Origin: CALFMR01 sp035550595
GTDB taxonomy: Bacteria > Acidobacteriota > Vicinamibacteria > Vicinamibacterales > SCN-69-37
NCBI GenBank assembly: GCA_035550595.1
Contig: DASZOV010000028.1
Coordinates: 1 to 29,796, forward strand
Length of the DNA: 29,796 bases
Direction of reading: 5' to 3'
Shown: piece after piece, positions 17,601 through 25,019 of the stretch
Layout: every line of letters starts with the position of its first letter
Numbering within the stretch: position 1 is the first letter of the stretch
Notes under the pieces: generated by a model
The model's database searches: none
Seen by the model: only the letters and a program-made list of their open reading frames with translations
Told to the model about the DNA's origin: nothing
Position numbers and translations under genes: made by a program

Positions 17601-17663
17601 GACATCGCCACCACACCCGAACGGGGGTGGGAGTACCATCTGAGTATCGGGGAGGCGTTCTGA
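14652..17663 (+). CDS. tamA: TamA/BamA-type outer-membrane assembly protein (Omp85 family)
   Basis: A 1003-residue outer-membrane protein. It has a signal peptide (MRRACLVLVVVLVAAAPAGA) and an Ala/Pro/Gln linker. A long N-terminal region (about 50-620) of consecutive POTRA-like modules follows, recognisable by repeats such as IHFDVEG...LDTSPALLSFVDVAVGKPLSPQDV, VEGSSPFTSDQIIARTGTRPGEAF and VTVVGNERVSTNAIREEMGLAAGQPL, each with an R-RGFYxA or FRRVSV type turn. The C-terminal barrel (about 630-1003) carries the Omp85 motif FFAGGGTTVRGF (VRGF at 887-890) and SPLGPLRFDVGF, and ends in Phe. It should fold or insert barrel proteins together with the upstream TamB-like protein. The POTRA region is longer than in typical TamA (three) and looks like at least six. 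Start ATG 14652 overlaps the tamB stop. Confidence 0.92.
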   Translation: MRRACLVLVVVLVAAAPAGATPQATPPASPQAPAAPAPTAALTAQPGGGMYGQPVTAIHFDVEGRLDTSPALLSFVDVAVGKPLSPQDVRSSMDGLVRRGRFEDVTPVATRVPGGVEITFRLVPRHPINALDITGDTGLDARALKNQIEQRYGGVPTGESPEAVEQTAEQLLNDAGYLNASVSSSLVLQHDPDSARLVLDVNAGPLARIGKTAVEGSSPFTSDQIIARTGTRPGEAFRRRQIETSISAVEDDLRLRGFYQAQASLESTPTAGGVDLVVSIETGPRVELRVEPKGTLPGRVDDLIPIKRERSADQDLLEDSKARIEDALRREGYADAKAAFSSSLESDGTRLVITCTIDRGPRYFVDRVDLPAGLSLPEATVRDLLHVDRGDVFDEPSLVAGLSRVIDEYRRRGFYRAAATPDRQIVAGRGDANERWVVVRPNIEEGPRGVIHALTIAFTGDHQMTAADLGAVMTSRVGQPYVELDAAGDRDRLRAFYLNRGFRTAIVDIPPPTFSDDGQDVTLDVTVREGPQLLIGAVTVVGNERVSTNAIREEMGLAAGQPLGDAALAQARERVTQMAVFRRVSVTWDELPQQPGRAQVIVNVVEAPATTLGWGGGLEVGRELRTAESGLEDHLEVSPRGFFEIGRQNLGGRNRSVNFFSRVAVNPRSAPDDPTRDGRGLSFSEYRVSGTYRERHAFRSDTDILIGVTAEQGRRTTFNFARQGANADIVRQLSPTVSISGRYEMNVTRLFDERIPPEDQLDIDRLFPQVRLSILSSGITWDRRDTPLSPTRGTFMTADIETAARAIASEVGYVKTFFQASAFHALNAKTVLAMRAEVGMARGFERTVAVVDADGQPVRDADGNPVFETVSDVPASQRFFAGGGTTVRGFQTDRLGVPEVLNADGLSLGGNGVVILNAELRRVVGTVLNRNFAVVGFLDGGNVFAHASDIDLDRIRRSVGGGVRWDSPLGPLRFDVGFKLNRLDIATTPERGWEYHLSIGEAF

Positions 17664-18181
17664 TGCGTAGGCCCGCCATGATCATCGTCGCCCTTTGCGC
17701 GGCCGCCGGTGCGGCCGCGAGCCCGCTGGACGCGGCGCCGGCGGGCGCGCCACAAGCCGAGCTCGACCACATCGTCGGGCGCGTGAACGATCGCATCATC
17801 ACGCAGTCGGACGTGCGCGAGGCCCGTGCGCTCCGGCTCGTGGACGATCCCAGCTCCGACGATGCGGCGCGTGTGTGTCTCGAGAACCGCCTGCTGATCC
17901 TCGGCGAGATCGCCCGGTCCGCCCCCGTCGCGACGCCGACGTCAGAGGACGTGGCGGCGCGGCGCGAGAAGTGGGAGCGTGCGGTCGGCGGCGCGAGCCA
18001 CGCGCGTCAGCTTCAATCCGAAGTCGGGATGTCCGACGGCCTGCTGCAGGCCTGGTTCCGCGACGACGGTCGCGTCGACGCGTACTTGGATCGTCAGTTC
18101 GGCAGTCTGCCGGCGGCCGAGCGCTCTCGCGCGACGGCCGACTGGCTCGCGCGGCTGCGTCAGCGCGCGGGACTCAAGTAG
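17663..18181 (+). CDS. SurA N-terminal-domain-like periplasmic protein without a PPIase domain
   Basis: A 172-residue protein. It has a signal peptide (residues 1 to about 25, MRRPAMIIVALCAAAGAAASPLDAA). Then comes ELDHIVGRVNDRIITQSDVREARAL, the typical opening of SurA/parvulin-type chaperones. The helical N-domain follows (CLENRLLILGEIAR ... TSEDVAARREKWERAVGG ... MSDGLLQAWFRDDGRVDAYLDRQFG). The parvulin catalytic domain and the long C-terminal part of SurA are missing, so it is probably a chaperone only. It starts at ATG 17663, sharing a base with the tamA stop, and is the last gene of the run. Context suggests it escorts clients to the TamAB machinery; that is inference. Its stop overlaps the end of the convergent glycosyltransferase gene by 8 bp. 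Confidence 0.8.
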   Translation: MRRPAMIIVALCAAAGAAASPLDAAPAGAPQAELDHIVGRVNDRIITQSDVREARALRLVDDPSSDDAARVCLENRLLILGEIARSAPVATPTSEDVAARREKWERAVGGASHARQLQSEVGMSDGLLQAWFRDDGRVDAYLDRQFGSLPAAERSRATADWLARLRQRAGLK

Positions 18182-19457
18182 CTGCAGGTGATCGGCCGGC
18201 CACGCCGGCCAGCAGCGTTTCGTACATCGCGATGTGCTGGTCCGCGAGGATCGGCCACGCGAACTCGCGCTCGACGATCTGTCGGCTGGCCGCGCCCATT
18301 TCTGGCAATCGGGCCGCGGCCGACGCGGCCTCGCCGATAGCTTTTGACAATCCATCCGCGTCGTCCGGATCGACGAGCCAGCCGTTCACACCAGGCCGCA
18401 CTTTGTCGGGCAGGCCGCCGGCCCTGGTCGCGATGATCGGGCGCCGGTGCGCCATCGCTTCCAGCGTCACGAGCGAGCTGCCTTCGTACCGAGTGGGATG
18501 GACGAAGAGTGACGCGGCTTCGTACCACGCGTGCAGGTCCCGATCGCTCGCGCGTCCCGTGAAGATCACGTGGCTCGCGAGCCCCTCTCCACCGAGCGCC
18601 TGTTCGATCGTGCGACGGAACGGGCCGTCACCGACGATCACCCAGCGCCATCCGGTGGCGGCCAGCCGGCTGTCAGGTGCCGCGGCGCGCGCGAGTGCCG
18701 CGGCCAGCACGTCAAATCCTTTGTTGAACTCGAGCCGGCCCGCGCTCACGAGCACGAGCTCGCCCGCGCCGATGCCGTGACGCTGCCGCATCAGTGGACC
18801 GTCGGCTGGTCCGGCCAGGCTCGCGGCGTCGACGAGATCGATGCCGTTCGGGATCGTGCACATCTGCCCGTCGCGCGGACGCAGGTGGCGGATGACCATG
18901 GGCTCGAGCGCAGCGTCGGTCGCGATGATGCGATCGGCGGCCCGCGCCACGCGCCGCACGGCCCAGCGCAGCGGCAGATATCCCGCGCGTTTGAGCAGGG
19001 GAAGCCGCGTGGCCGTGGCGCCGAACTCCTCGAGCCCCTGCGGATTGAGGACGAGCGGCGCCGCAGCCGGTGACCGCGCAGCGCCGAGCAGACTCGCGCC
19101 GAACCCGTGGATGACGTCCACCTCGCCTTGCCGGGCGAGCCGATCGGCCAGCCGTCCCGCGCGCTGGCCGTACAGCAGGTACGCGGTACTGCGGTCGAGA
19201 ATCGTCGTGCCTCGGCGGTTGGCGAACGGAAACGAAAGATACGGCACGTGCCGCACGCGGATGTGCGGGGAGGCAAACGGATCGGTCAACACCTGGCGCG
19301 CCGGCACGGGCGCGGGCGGCGGCACGACGAGCGTCACGCCAACACCGCGCGCCGCGAGATGGCGCACGAGGTCGTGCACGGATCGCTCGAGTCCGCCGAT
19401 GCCGTGCAGCGGCATGACGGCGCGGGCGAGGACGGCGACACGCAGCGGACGGGGCAC
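18174..19457 (-). CDS. GT4-type glycosyltransferase
   Basis: A 427-residue GT-B fold enzyme. The N-terminal Rossmann half starts RPLRVAVLARAVMPLHGIGGLERSVHDLVRHLAARG. The C-terminal half has VSAGRLEFNKGFDVLAAAL, WRWVIVGDGPFR and the donor-binding E-x7-E motif, E325-G-S-S-L-V-T-L-E333, followed by AMAHRRPIIATRAGGLPDKV. By family it transfers a sugar from a nucleotide-sugar donor with retention, at the cytoplasmic face; donor and acceptor are unknown. The start is taken as GTG 19457, just after the upstream stop (19462); upstream in-frame codons run inside the preceding gene. It is the last gene of the glycan operon. Confidence 0.88.
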   Translation of the reverse strand: MPRPLRVAVLARAVMPLHGIGGLERSVHDLVRHLAARGVGVTLVVPPPAPVPARQVLTDPFASPHIRVRHVPYLSFPFANRRGTTILDRSTAYLLYGQRAGRLADRLARQGEVDVIHGFGASLLGAARSPAAAPLVLNPQGLEEFGATATRLPLLKRAGYLPLRWAVRRVARAADRIIATDAALEPMVIRHLRPRDGQMCTIPNGIDLVDAASLAGPADGPLMRQRHGIGAGELVLVSAGRLEFNKGFDVLAAALARAAAPDSRLAATGWRWVIVGDGPFRRTIEQALGGEGLASHVIFTGRASDRDLHAWYEAASLFVHPTRYEGSSLVTLEAMAHRRPIIATRAGGLPDKVRPGVNGWLVDPDDADGLSKAIGEAASAAARLPEMGAASRQIVEREFAWPILADQHIAMYETLLAGVAGRSPAAT

Positions 19458-19461
19458 GATG

Positions 19462-20742
19462 TCAGGCGGCTCCGGCGCTTGCCTCGATGAGCTGGCGATA
19501 GATCTGCTCGATGCGCGCGACGACGGCGGTGGCGGCGAAGCGACTATGGACATCCGCGCGTGCCGCCGCGCCGAGCGACGAGGCGAGGGGGCGATCGCGC
19601 GCGAGCTCCGCCAGATCGCGCGCGAAGCCTTCTACGTCCGACGACAAGAGGCCGGTGACGCGCGGCGTCACGATGTCGCGCGTGCCGCCCGTGTCCATGG
19701 CCGCGATCGGCGCGCCGAGCGCGGCGCCTTCGATGAGCACGCGGCTCAGCGACTCGGGGCCGTACGACGGGAACGCGAGCACCGCGGCGTGCCGCATCCA
19801 CGCCCACACCTCGTCGCGGCCGCGCCAGCCCATCACGCGGAGGTCCACGCCGGCCATACGCGCGTCACGTTCCAGCGCGTCGCGCCACGGGCCGTCGCCG
19901 ACGACCACCAGTGGCCAGCCCAGTCCCGCGCGGGTCATCGCGGGGACGAGGAACTGCACGCCCTTGTTGATCGCAAGTTTCCCGGCGTAGAGCACGTAGG
20001 GATCAGCGAGCGGCGGTTCGGCCGCGTCGTACGCGGCGTCGAGCGCGGCCATGTCGATGGGATTCGGGATCGTGACGATCTCGGTACCGGCCAGCTCCGG
20101 CGCGCGCGCTCGCAGATCGCGTGCGATGGCGGAGCTCACGGCGATGACGGCACTCGCCGAGGCGAGCGTCGTGCGTTTCGTGCGAAGATTCGCGCGCATA
20201 TACGGAATCAGCGGCCACGCGGCCGGCGTCGCGCGCCCCGCCCGGGGGCGCACGCACCGCAGCATCATGCGCGCCGAGCAGGCCGGACACAACTGCGGTT
20301 GGCTTGGGTCGTAAATGAGATCGGACCAGTAGCACACCGGCCAGTAGTCCCTGACCGTGGCCACGACAGGCACGCCGGTAGCGGTGCCGGCGCGGATGGC
20401 CGGCACGGTCGTCATCACGTGCTGCGCGTGGATGACGTCCACCGGCCGCTCGCGGATCGATCGGACGAGATGATCGTCGAGTCGCGCCCACAGCCGTTCG
20501 TTCTTCAATCGGTTGCGGACGAAGGGCACGTTCGGCACGTCCATGCGGAACGTCGTGACCGGCTGTGATTCGTACGTGCGCGTGAAGACGCCGGCCGGCC
20601 GGCCGATTTCGACGTGGACGACGCCGACGTCGTGGCCGCGCGCGCCGAGGCCGTGTGTGAGCTCCCACGTGCTCCAGCCACTGCCCCCGCAGTTGGGCGG
20701 AAACGAGTCGGTGACGATGAGCACGCGGAGCGGCGCGCTCAT
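19462..20742 (-). CDS. GT4-type glycosyltransferase
   Basis: A 426-residue GT-B protein. It begins MSAPLRVLIVTDSFPPNCGGSGWSTWELTHGLGARGHDV. The middle has a Cys-rich patch (WPVCYWSDLIYDPSQPQLCPACSARMMLRC) common in a subset of GT4 enzymes. The donor site includes YVLYAGKLAINKGVQFLVPAM, PLVVVGDGPWRDAL and the E-x7-E motif E330-S-L-S-R-V-L-I-E338. By family it is a retaining transferase in surface polysaccharide assembly; specificity is unknown. The start ATG 20742 overlaps the stop of the upstream transferase (ATGA). The frame stays open upstream to 21366, but this is shadow sequence within the neighbouring gene. Confidence 0.9.
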   Translation of the reverse strand: MSAPLRVLIVTDSFPPNCGGSGWSTWELTHGLGARGHDVGVVHVEIGRPAGVFTRTYESQPVTTFRMDVPNVPFVRNRLKNERLWARLDDHLVRSIRERPVDVIHAQHVMTTVPAIRAGTATGVPVVATVRDYWPVCYWSDLIYDPSQPQLCPACSARMMLRCVRPRAGRATPAAWPLIPYMRANLRTKRTTLASASAVIAVSSAIARDLRARAPELAGTEIVTIPNPIDMAALDAAYDAAEPPLADPYVLYAGKLAINKGVQFLVPAMTRAGLGWPLVVVGDGPWRDALERDARMAGVDLRVMGWRGRDEVWAWMRHAAVLAFPSYGPESLSRVLIEGAALGAPIAAMDTGGTRDIVTPRVTGLLSSDVEGFARDLAELARDRPLASSLGAAARADVHSRFAATAVVARIEQIYRQLIEASAGAA

Positions 20743-21875
20743 GCGGTCAGCGCGCGCAGGCGCGCATCGAGCGCCGCGCAGTGCGCCGTCCAACTGAAGT
20801 CGCGGACGACACGGTCGCGCGCGGCTTGTCCCATCCGGCGACGCACGACGTCGTCGGCCAGCGCGACGAGCGCGCGATCGAGCGCGCGCGGCTCGATCGG
20901 GTCGTACAGCATGCCCTCGACGCCCGACTCGACCAGCCGCGCGAGCCGCGGCAACGCGGGCGCCACGACCGGGAGACCGACCGCCATGTACTCGAAGATC
21001 TTGAGCGGCGACCAGTAGAACCCGAGCCGCAGTGGCGCGTGGCGTGACGGATCGAACGGCGCGACTCCGATGTCGCCCGCGGCGAGCGCCGCTGGCAGCC
21101 GATCGTGAGGCATCGCGCCCGTAAAGGTGATGCCCGGCAGATCGCGGGCCACGCGTTCGACGACCGGTCGCTCCGGCCCGTCGCCGATGAACGTCGCGCC
21201 GAATCGCTCGTCGCCGGCGGCGTGCAGTCGCGCGAGCGCCGCCGCGAGATGCACGACGCCGTGCCACGACCGGAACGCGCCGGCGAACACGCACTGGATC
21301 CGGCCACCGGGCGGCACGACCCGTGGCGTTTTCGCGGGCCGGAAGTGATCGACGTCGGCGCCCCATTCGATCTCGAGCACGCGCGCGCGATCGACCCAGG
21401 CCGGCAGGATGTCGGCCGTCGTCGTCACGAACAGATCCACGCGCCGGCAGATGCGGTCGCGCCAGCGGCGCATCGGCTCGACGAGGAGGCCGCGATCGAT
21501 GCGCGCCTTGGCCGATCCCGGATAGTCGACGACGGGCGCGTTCACTTCGAGCACGGCCGGGATATCGAGACGCGAGGCCGCGAGCACGCCTTCGCCGCCG
21601 AAGTTGTAGTAACGCTCGATGACGACGTCGGCGCGGACCTCACGCGCGAGTGACGTCATCGTGCGCGTCCGCATCCAGCGCAGTGCTGGCCGGCCGAGTG
21701 GAGGACGCACGTCGTGCCAGGTCACGCCGGGCACGGGCGCCGCACCGGCCGACTGGGCCGCGACGTGGACCTCGTGTCCTCGCGCCGCGAGCCCTTCGGC
21801 CACGGCCTGGACGTGGACCGATCCGCCGAGCGTGCCGGGGACGCGTTGATCGATGGCGCAGTAGAGGATGCGCAC
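20739..21875 (-). CDS. GT4-type glycosyltransferase (SPLKIFEYM subtype)
   Basis: A 378-residue GT-B enzyme beginning MRILYCAIDQRVPGTLGGSVHVQAVAEGLAARGHEVHVAA. The C-terminal domain has CVFAGAFRSWHGVVHLAAAL, ATFIGDGPERPVVERVA and the donor-binding segment SPLKIFEYMAVGLPVVAPAL, which replaces the usual E-x7-E motif. The enzyme at 23001-24182 has the same subtype, suggesting related acceptors or duplication. It starts at GTG 21875 (one nucleotide after the methyltransferase stop) and overlaps the next gene by 4 nt. Confidence 0.88.
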   Translation of the reverse strand: MRILYCAIDQRVPGTLGGSVHVQAVAEGLAARGHEVHVAAQSAGAAPVPGVTWHDVRPPLGRPALRWMRTRTMTSLAREVRADVVIERYYNFGGEGVLAASRLDIPAVLEVNAPVVDYPGSAKARIDRGLLVEPMRRWRDRICRRVDLFVTTTADILPAWVDRARVLEIEWGADVDHFRPAKTPRVVPPGGRIQCVFAGAFRSWHGVVHLAAALARLHAAGDERFGATFIGDGPERPVVERVARDLPGITFTGAMPHDRLPAALAAGDIGVAPFDPSRHAPLRLGFYWSPLKIFEYMAVGLPVVAPALPRLARLVESGVEGMLYDPIEPRALDRALVALADDVVRRRMGQAARDRVVRDFSWTAHCAALDARLRALTA

Positions 21876-21876
21876 G

Positions 21877-23004
21877 TCAGCGTCCTCCGACCGCTGCGGC
21901 CGAGGCTGCTGACGCTGGCTGCGTCTCTTGCGTCGACGCGTCAGTCGCGCGAAGTGCCGGATCGCCGACCTTCCGGAAGAGCGCGAAGTACGGACCGGAT
22001 CGGATGCGTCCGAACAACCACACGTCGAGCATCATGACGGCCGAGATCATGCGCAGCGCGTAGTAGGTCGCGCCGCGATGCCGCACGCGGGCCTGCGCCT
22101 GCCGCCGCGCGCGCTGGACGGCCGTCTCGTCCGCGTTCGTCGACGTCGCGCTGGCGCCGCGCGATGCGCGTCGCACGAGCCGTCGTTCGACGATGCGCGC
22201 GAGGACGTTTTCGACGAAGGCGCCGATGATCGGCGTGTAGTAGGTGAGCCGCGCGATCTCGAATCCACACGACGCGACCTCGCGGCGCAGCATGTCGTGG
22301 TCGACGATGGGATTGAGATGATCCGATTTGCGCAGCCGTTCCTGCCGCAGGTCGATGAGGCCGACGCGCTCGCAGAGATGCGCGAGGCCGTTCATCATCC
22401 GCACGCCCCAGCCGAGCGGTCCGTTGCGGCGGACGTGCGTGTAGACGAACAGCACGCCGCCCGGCGCGAGCACACGGTTGGCTTCCGACAGCACGTCGCG
22501 AAACGCCTGCGGCGAGACGTGTTCGAGCACGTCGAGCGACCACGCCTTGGTGAAGACGCCACTGTGAATCGGCAGCCGCCGTAAATCGCCGAGCAGGACG
22601 TCGAAGCGCGCGACGGCCTCATCGGCGAAGTGCGGGCTGATGTCGATGCCGACGGCTTGCCAGCCTGTGTCCGCCGTCCACGCCAGCGTCCGGCCGTTGC
22701 CACAGCCGAGATCGATCGCGCGATCACCGGCGGCCGGCTGCAAGAAACGACGGAGCATCGTCAACCGCACGCGCGATCCCAGCAGCGGCGGCGCGATCGA
22801 CGCGTGCCGCGCGTCGGCGTGCAGGTCGTCGTCGAGATAGCGTGTCTGTTCGGCGAACGATGCAGCGGGGCGCAGATCGAGGTAGCCGCGGTCGGCGGCG
22901 AACGTCCGGCCGCACCGCGCGCAGCGGATGTGATCCGCCGCGCGTTCGAGCGGCACGCGGCACTCGGGGCATTCGACGACGTCGAGGAGCGCGGGCGAAA
23001 TCAT
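21877..23004 (-). CDS. Class I SAM-dependent methyltransferase with N-terminal zinc ribbon
   Basis: A 375-residue protein. The N-terminus has a Trm112-like zinc ribbon (C12-P-E-C15 and C28-A-R-C31, followed by GRTFAADRGYLDLRP). The SAM-binding Rossmann domain has motif I DLGCGNG (98-104), motif II AVGIDISPHFADEA, then VLLGDLRRLPIHSGVFTKAWSLDVLEHVSP and VLAPGGVLFVYTHV. The C-terminal part is helical and includes a likely membrane-associated segment (YYALRMISAVMMLDVWLFGRI). Placement inside a glycosyltransferase operon suggests methylation of a sugar or lipid-linked glycan; that is inference. Its ATG overlaps the stop of the upstream transferase. Confidence 0.87.
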   Translation of the reverse strand: MISPALLDVVECPECRVPLERAADHIRCARCGRTFAADRGYLDLRPAASFAEQTRYLDDDLHADARHASIAPPLLGSRVRLTMLRRFLQPAAGDRAIDLGCGNGRTLAWTADTGWQAVGIDISPHFADEAVARFDVLLGDLRRLPIHSGVFTKAWSLDVLEHVSPQAFRDVLSEANRVLAPGGVLFVYTHVRRNGPLGWGVRMMNGLAHLCERVGLIDLRQERLRKSDHLNPIVDHDMLRREVASCGFEIARLTYYTPIIGAFVENVLARIVERRLVRRASRGASATSTNADETAVQRARRQAQARVRHRGATYYALRMISAVMMLDVWLFGRIRSGPYFALFRKVGDPALRATDASTQETQPASAASAAAVGGR

Positions 23005-24182
23005 GACGCGGCCGCCGCGCCCGTGAGGGCGGGCTCGAGGCGCGCTGCCCGTGCGTGCCAGGTGAACTGCGGTGCGAGCGCGCGTGCCGCGGTTCCGAGC
23101 GCCGATGCCAGCGTGCGATCCGTCGAGACGCGGACGAGGGCGTGAGCAAGTGCATCAGCGTCGCCCGGCGGCACGAGCAGCGCGGTCAGGCCATCGGTGA
23201 GCACTTCGCGGATCGCGGCAAGGTCGGACGCCACGATCGGCAGCCCGGTCCACAGGTATTCGAAGAGCTTGAGCGGCGACGTGTAGCGATCGGAAATCGT
23301 CGTTGCAACGTTCGGCAGCACGAGCACCGTCGCACGTGCGAGGTGAGCGCCGACGTCAGACGATGGAACGAGTCCCGTCATCTCGAGTCGATCAGCGACA
23401 CCGAGCGTCGCGGCGAGCGCGTCGATCCGCGCACGATCGCGTTCGGCGGGATGACCGCCGACGATGAGTCCACGAACGTTCGGTGCGTGCGCGAGCGCTC
23501 GAACGAACACGTCAGCGCCCTTCCATGGATAGAGATGGCCGGCGTAGGCGGCCACCGGGGAGGCGTCACGTGGGGTGGGCGCCGCAGGCGTCTCGGCCGC
23601 GCCATCGGGAGCGACGACGACGTCCGGACGAGGACCGTAGCGGGCCGCGAGATCGTCGGCGAGCGCGCGGGTAATCGTCACGTACCCGGCTGCGCGAGTC
23701 CACACGCGTTGCTCACGACGATCGAGGCGCCGGAGCTTCGCGGCCGATGGGGCGAGCGCGGGCTGACCCAGGAGCATCGGCAATTCAGCGCTCACGACCG
23801 GTGCGATGCCGTGCGATTCGTAGATGAGCCGGGGCCGGCGCGTGGCCGGCACGCGCGCGAGGAACGCCGCGAGGCCGAGATCGCGCGTGTAGACGACCGC
23901 CTCGCGGTGACCGAGCGCCATGGCCAGCGCGCCGACGAGGAACGCGACGCGCGAGGCGCGGCGATCGGTCCGCGCGGGAATCGTCTGCCAGGTCAACGTC
24001 GGCGTCGGAGGCAGACCGTAGAACGCGAACGGATCGCGCGGCACGCCGATGCCGGTGTCGGGACGCGTCACGAGCGTGACGTCGTGTCCGCGCGCTGCCA
24101 GCGCCTGACACGTCGCCATCGTCTGCACCCCGTTGGCGCGCTCGATGGGGAAACGGGTATCGGCAAAGTACAGGACGGTCAC
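23001..24182 (-). CDS. GT4-type glycosyltransferase (SPLKLFEYL subtype)
   Basis: A 393-residue GT-B protein. It begins MTVLYFADTRFPIERANGVQTMATCQALAARGHDVTLVTRPD, with an acceptor-domain segment RPRLIYESHGIAPVVSAELP. The donor half has VAAYAGHLYPWKGADVFVRAL, GLIVGGHPAERDRARIDALA, VLVLPNVATTISDRYTSPLKLFEYLWTGLPIVAS and a standard C-terminal helix. It starts at GTG 24182, 25 nt after the stop of the DUF3943-like gene, and its stop overlaps the methyltransferase ATG. The donor sugar is unknown. Confidence 0.9.
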   Translation of the reverse strand: MTVLYFADTRFPIERANGVQTMATCQALAARGHDVTLVTRPDTGIGVPRDPFAFYGLPPTPTLTWQTIPARTDRRASRVAFLVGALAMALGHREAVVYTRDLGLAAFLARVPATRRPRLIYESHGIAPVVSAELPMLLGQPALAPSAAKLRRLDRREQRVWTRAAGYVTITRALADDLAARYGPRPDVVVAPDGAAETPAAPTPRDASPVAAYAGHLYPWKGADVFVRALAHAPNVRGLIVGGHPAERDRARIDALAATLGVADRLEMTGLVPSSDVGAHLARATVLVLPNVATTISDRYTSPLKLFEYLWTGLPIVASDLAAIREVLTDGLTALLVPPGDADALAHALVRVSTDRTLASALGTAARALAPQFTWHARAARLEPALTGAAAAS

Positions 24183-24207
24183 AGTCCTTCGCGGCGGCGA
24201 GCCGCCG

Positions 24208-24975
24208 CTACCGGAGCGGGCGGTCGGGGCGGAACCAGGGCGATCGGCCTTCGGTGACGTTGGCGAGTGAGCGGCTCGGGTTGAAGACGATCCGCACGGC
24301 GGCGCGAAAGAACCGGTTCTGCGTGTGCCGTTCGACGAGCGCGATGAAATAGCGATCGAGCACGTCCTCGCCGACGGTGAACGCGAACGCGCCGGCCGGC
24401 GTGATCACGTGGTCGACCCAGCCGGTCGTCGCTGGATCGAGTCCGACGTTGCCGATCGAGGCCTCGCTCAGCGGGCCGAACTCGAACTGCAGGCTGTAGC
24501 CGGCTGCCCAGGCGGCCGCCATCCCGCGGCTGGCCCAGTAGGCGGCCGTGTTGTCGAAGCCCGGATCGTGGTCGGTGTGATCGAGCCAGATGCGGCTGGC
24601 GGCGGCGCCGTGAATCGGATGGCCGACGTAGTTCACGCCCCACGCGTCGCCGTCTTCCCACTTGTGCGGCCACTTGACCGACCGCGCGTAGTCCCTGAAG
24701 AACGGGCCGCCGAGCTCACGGCGCGTCTTTTCCTGGAACGCGATGCGTCCGGCGTGCTCCATCATGAGCAATCGGAACGAATCGTTCAGCGCGCCGCGCC
24801 AGCCGGTCGCGGACTGGCCGGACGAGGCCGCTGACGTGAGGTCGTCGAGATCGTCGATGGCGTCCTGCGACCAGGCCGGACGCGCGGCCAGGGCGCAGAG
24901 CAAGGCCAACCCTGCGATGACGCACGGCCGGCGTCCGGCGCGCCGCCGGACGTGGCCAAAGATCCAGTGTGTCAC
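24208..24975 (-). CDS. Exported DUF3943-like protein
   Basis: About 255 residues. The N-terminus is a signal peptide (RRRAGRRPCVIAGLALLCALAARPAWSQ). The mature part has LNDSFRLLMMEHAGRIAFQEKTRRELGGPFFRDYARSVKWPHKWEDGDAWGVNYVGHPIHGAAASRIW, then helical segments (MAAAWAAGYSLQFEFGPLSEASIGNVG) and ITPAGAFAFTVGEDVLDRYF. The NYVGHPIHGA block and the following pattern resemble the DUF3943 family of exported proteins of unknown function; this is from memory, not a search. The start is GTG 24975, the first in-frame start after the upstream gene's stop. It lies in the glycan operon, so an envelope role is likely. No catalytic site is apparent. Confidence 0.68.
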   Translation of the reverse strand: MTHWIFGHVRRRAGRRPCVIAGLALLCALAARPAWSQDAIDDLDDLTSAASSGQSATGWRGALNDSFRLLMMEHAGRIAFQEKTRRELGGPFFRDYARSVKWPHKWEDGDAWGVNYVGHPIHGAAASRIWLDHTDHDPGFDNTAAYWASRGMAAAWAAGYSLQFEFGPLSEASIGNVGLDPATTGWVDHVITPAGAFAFTVGEDVLDRYFIALVERHTQNRFFRAAVRIVFNPSRSLANVTEGRSPWFRPDRPLR

Positions 24976-25019
24976 GCGCTCTAGTGTATCCCCGCGGAAC
25001 GCCGCTCCGGCACCAGGAA

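Noticed and set aside
15129..17639. Long open frame on the minus strand (836 codons) opposite tamA
   Set aside because: It is a high-GC shadow: Arg/Asp/Val/Ala-rich composition with no recognisable domain, fully opposite a well-supported Omp85 gene.
19462..21366. Extended 634-codon version of the second glycosyltransferase
   Set aside because: The N-terminal 208 codons lie inside the upstream glycosyltransferase gene in another frame and look like shadow; ATG 20742 gives a normal GT4 N-terminus with an ATGA overlap.
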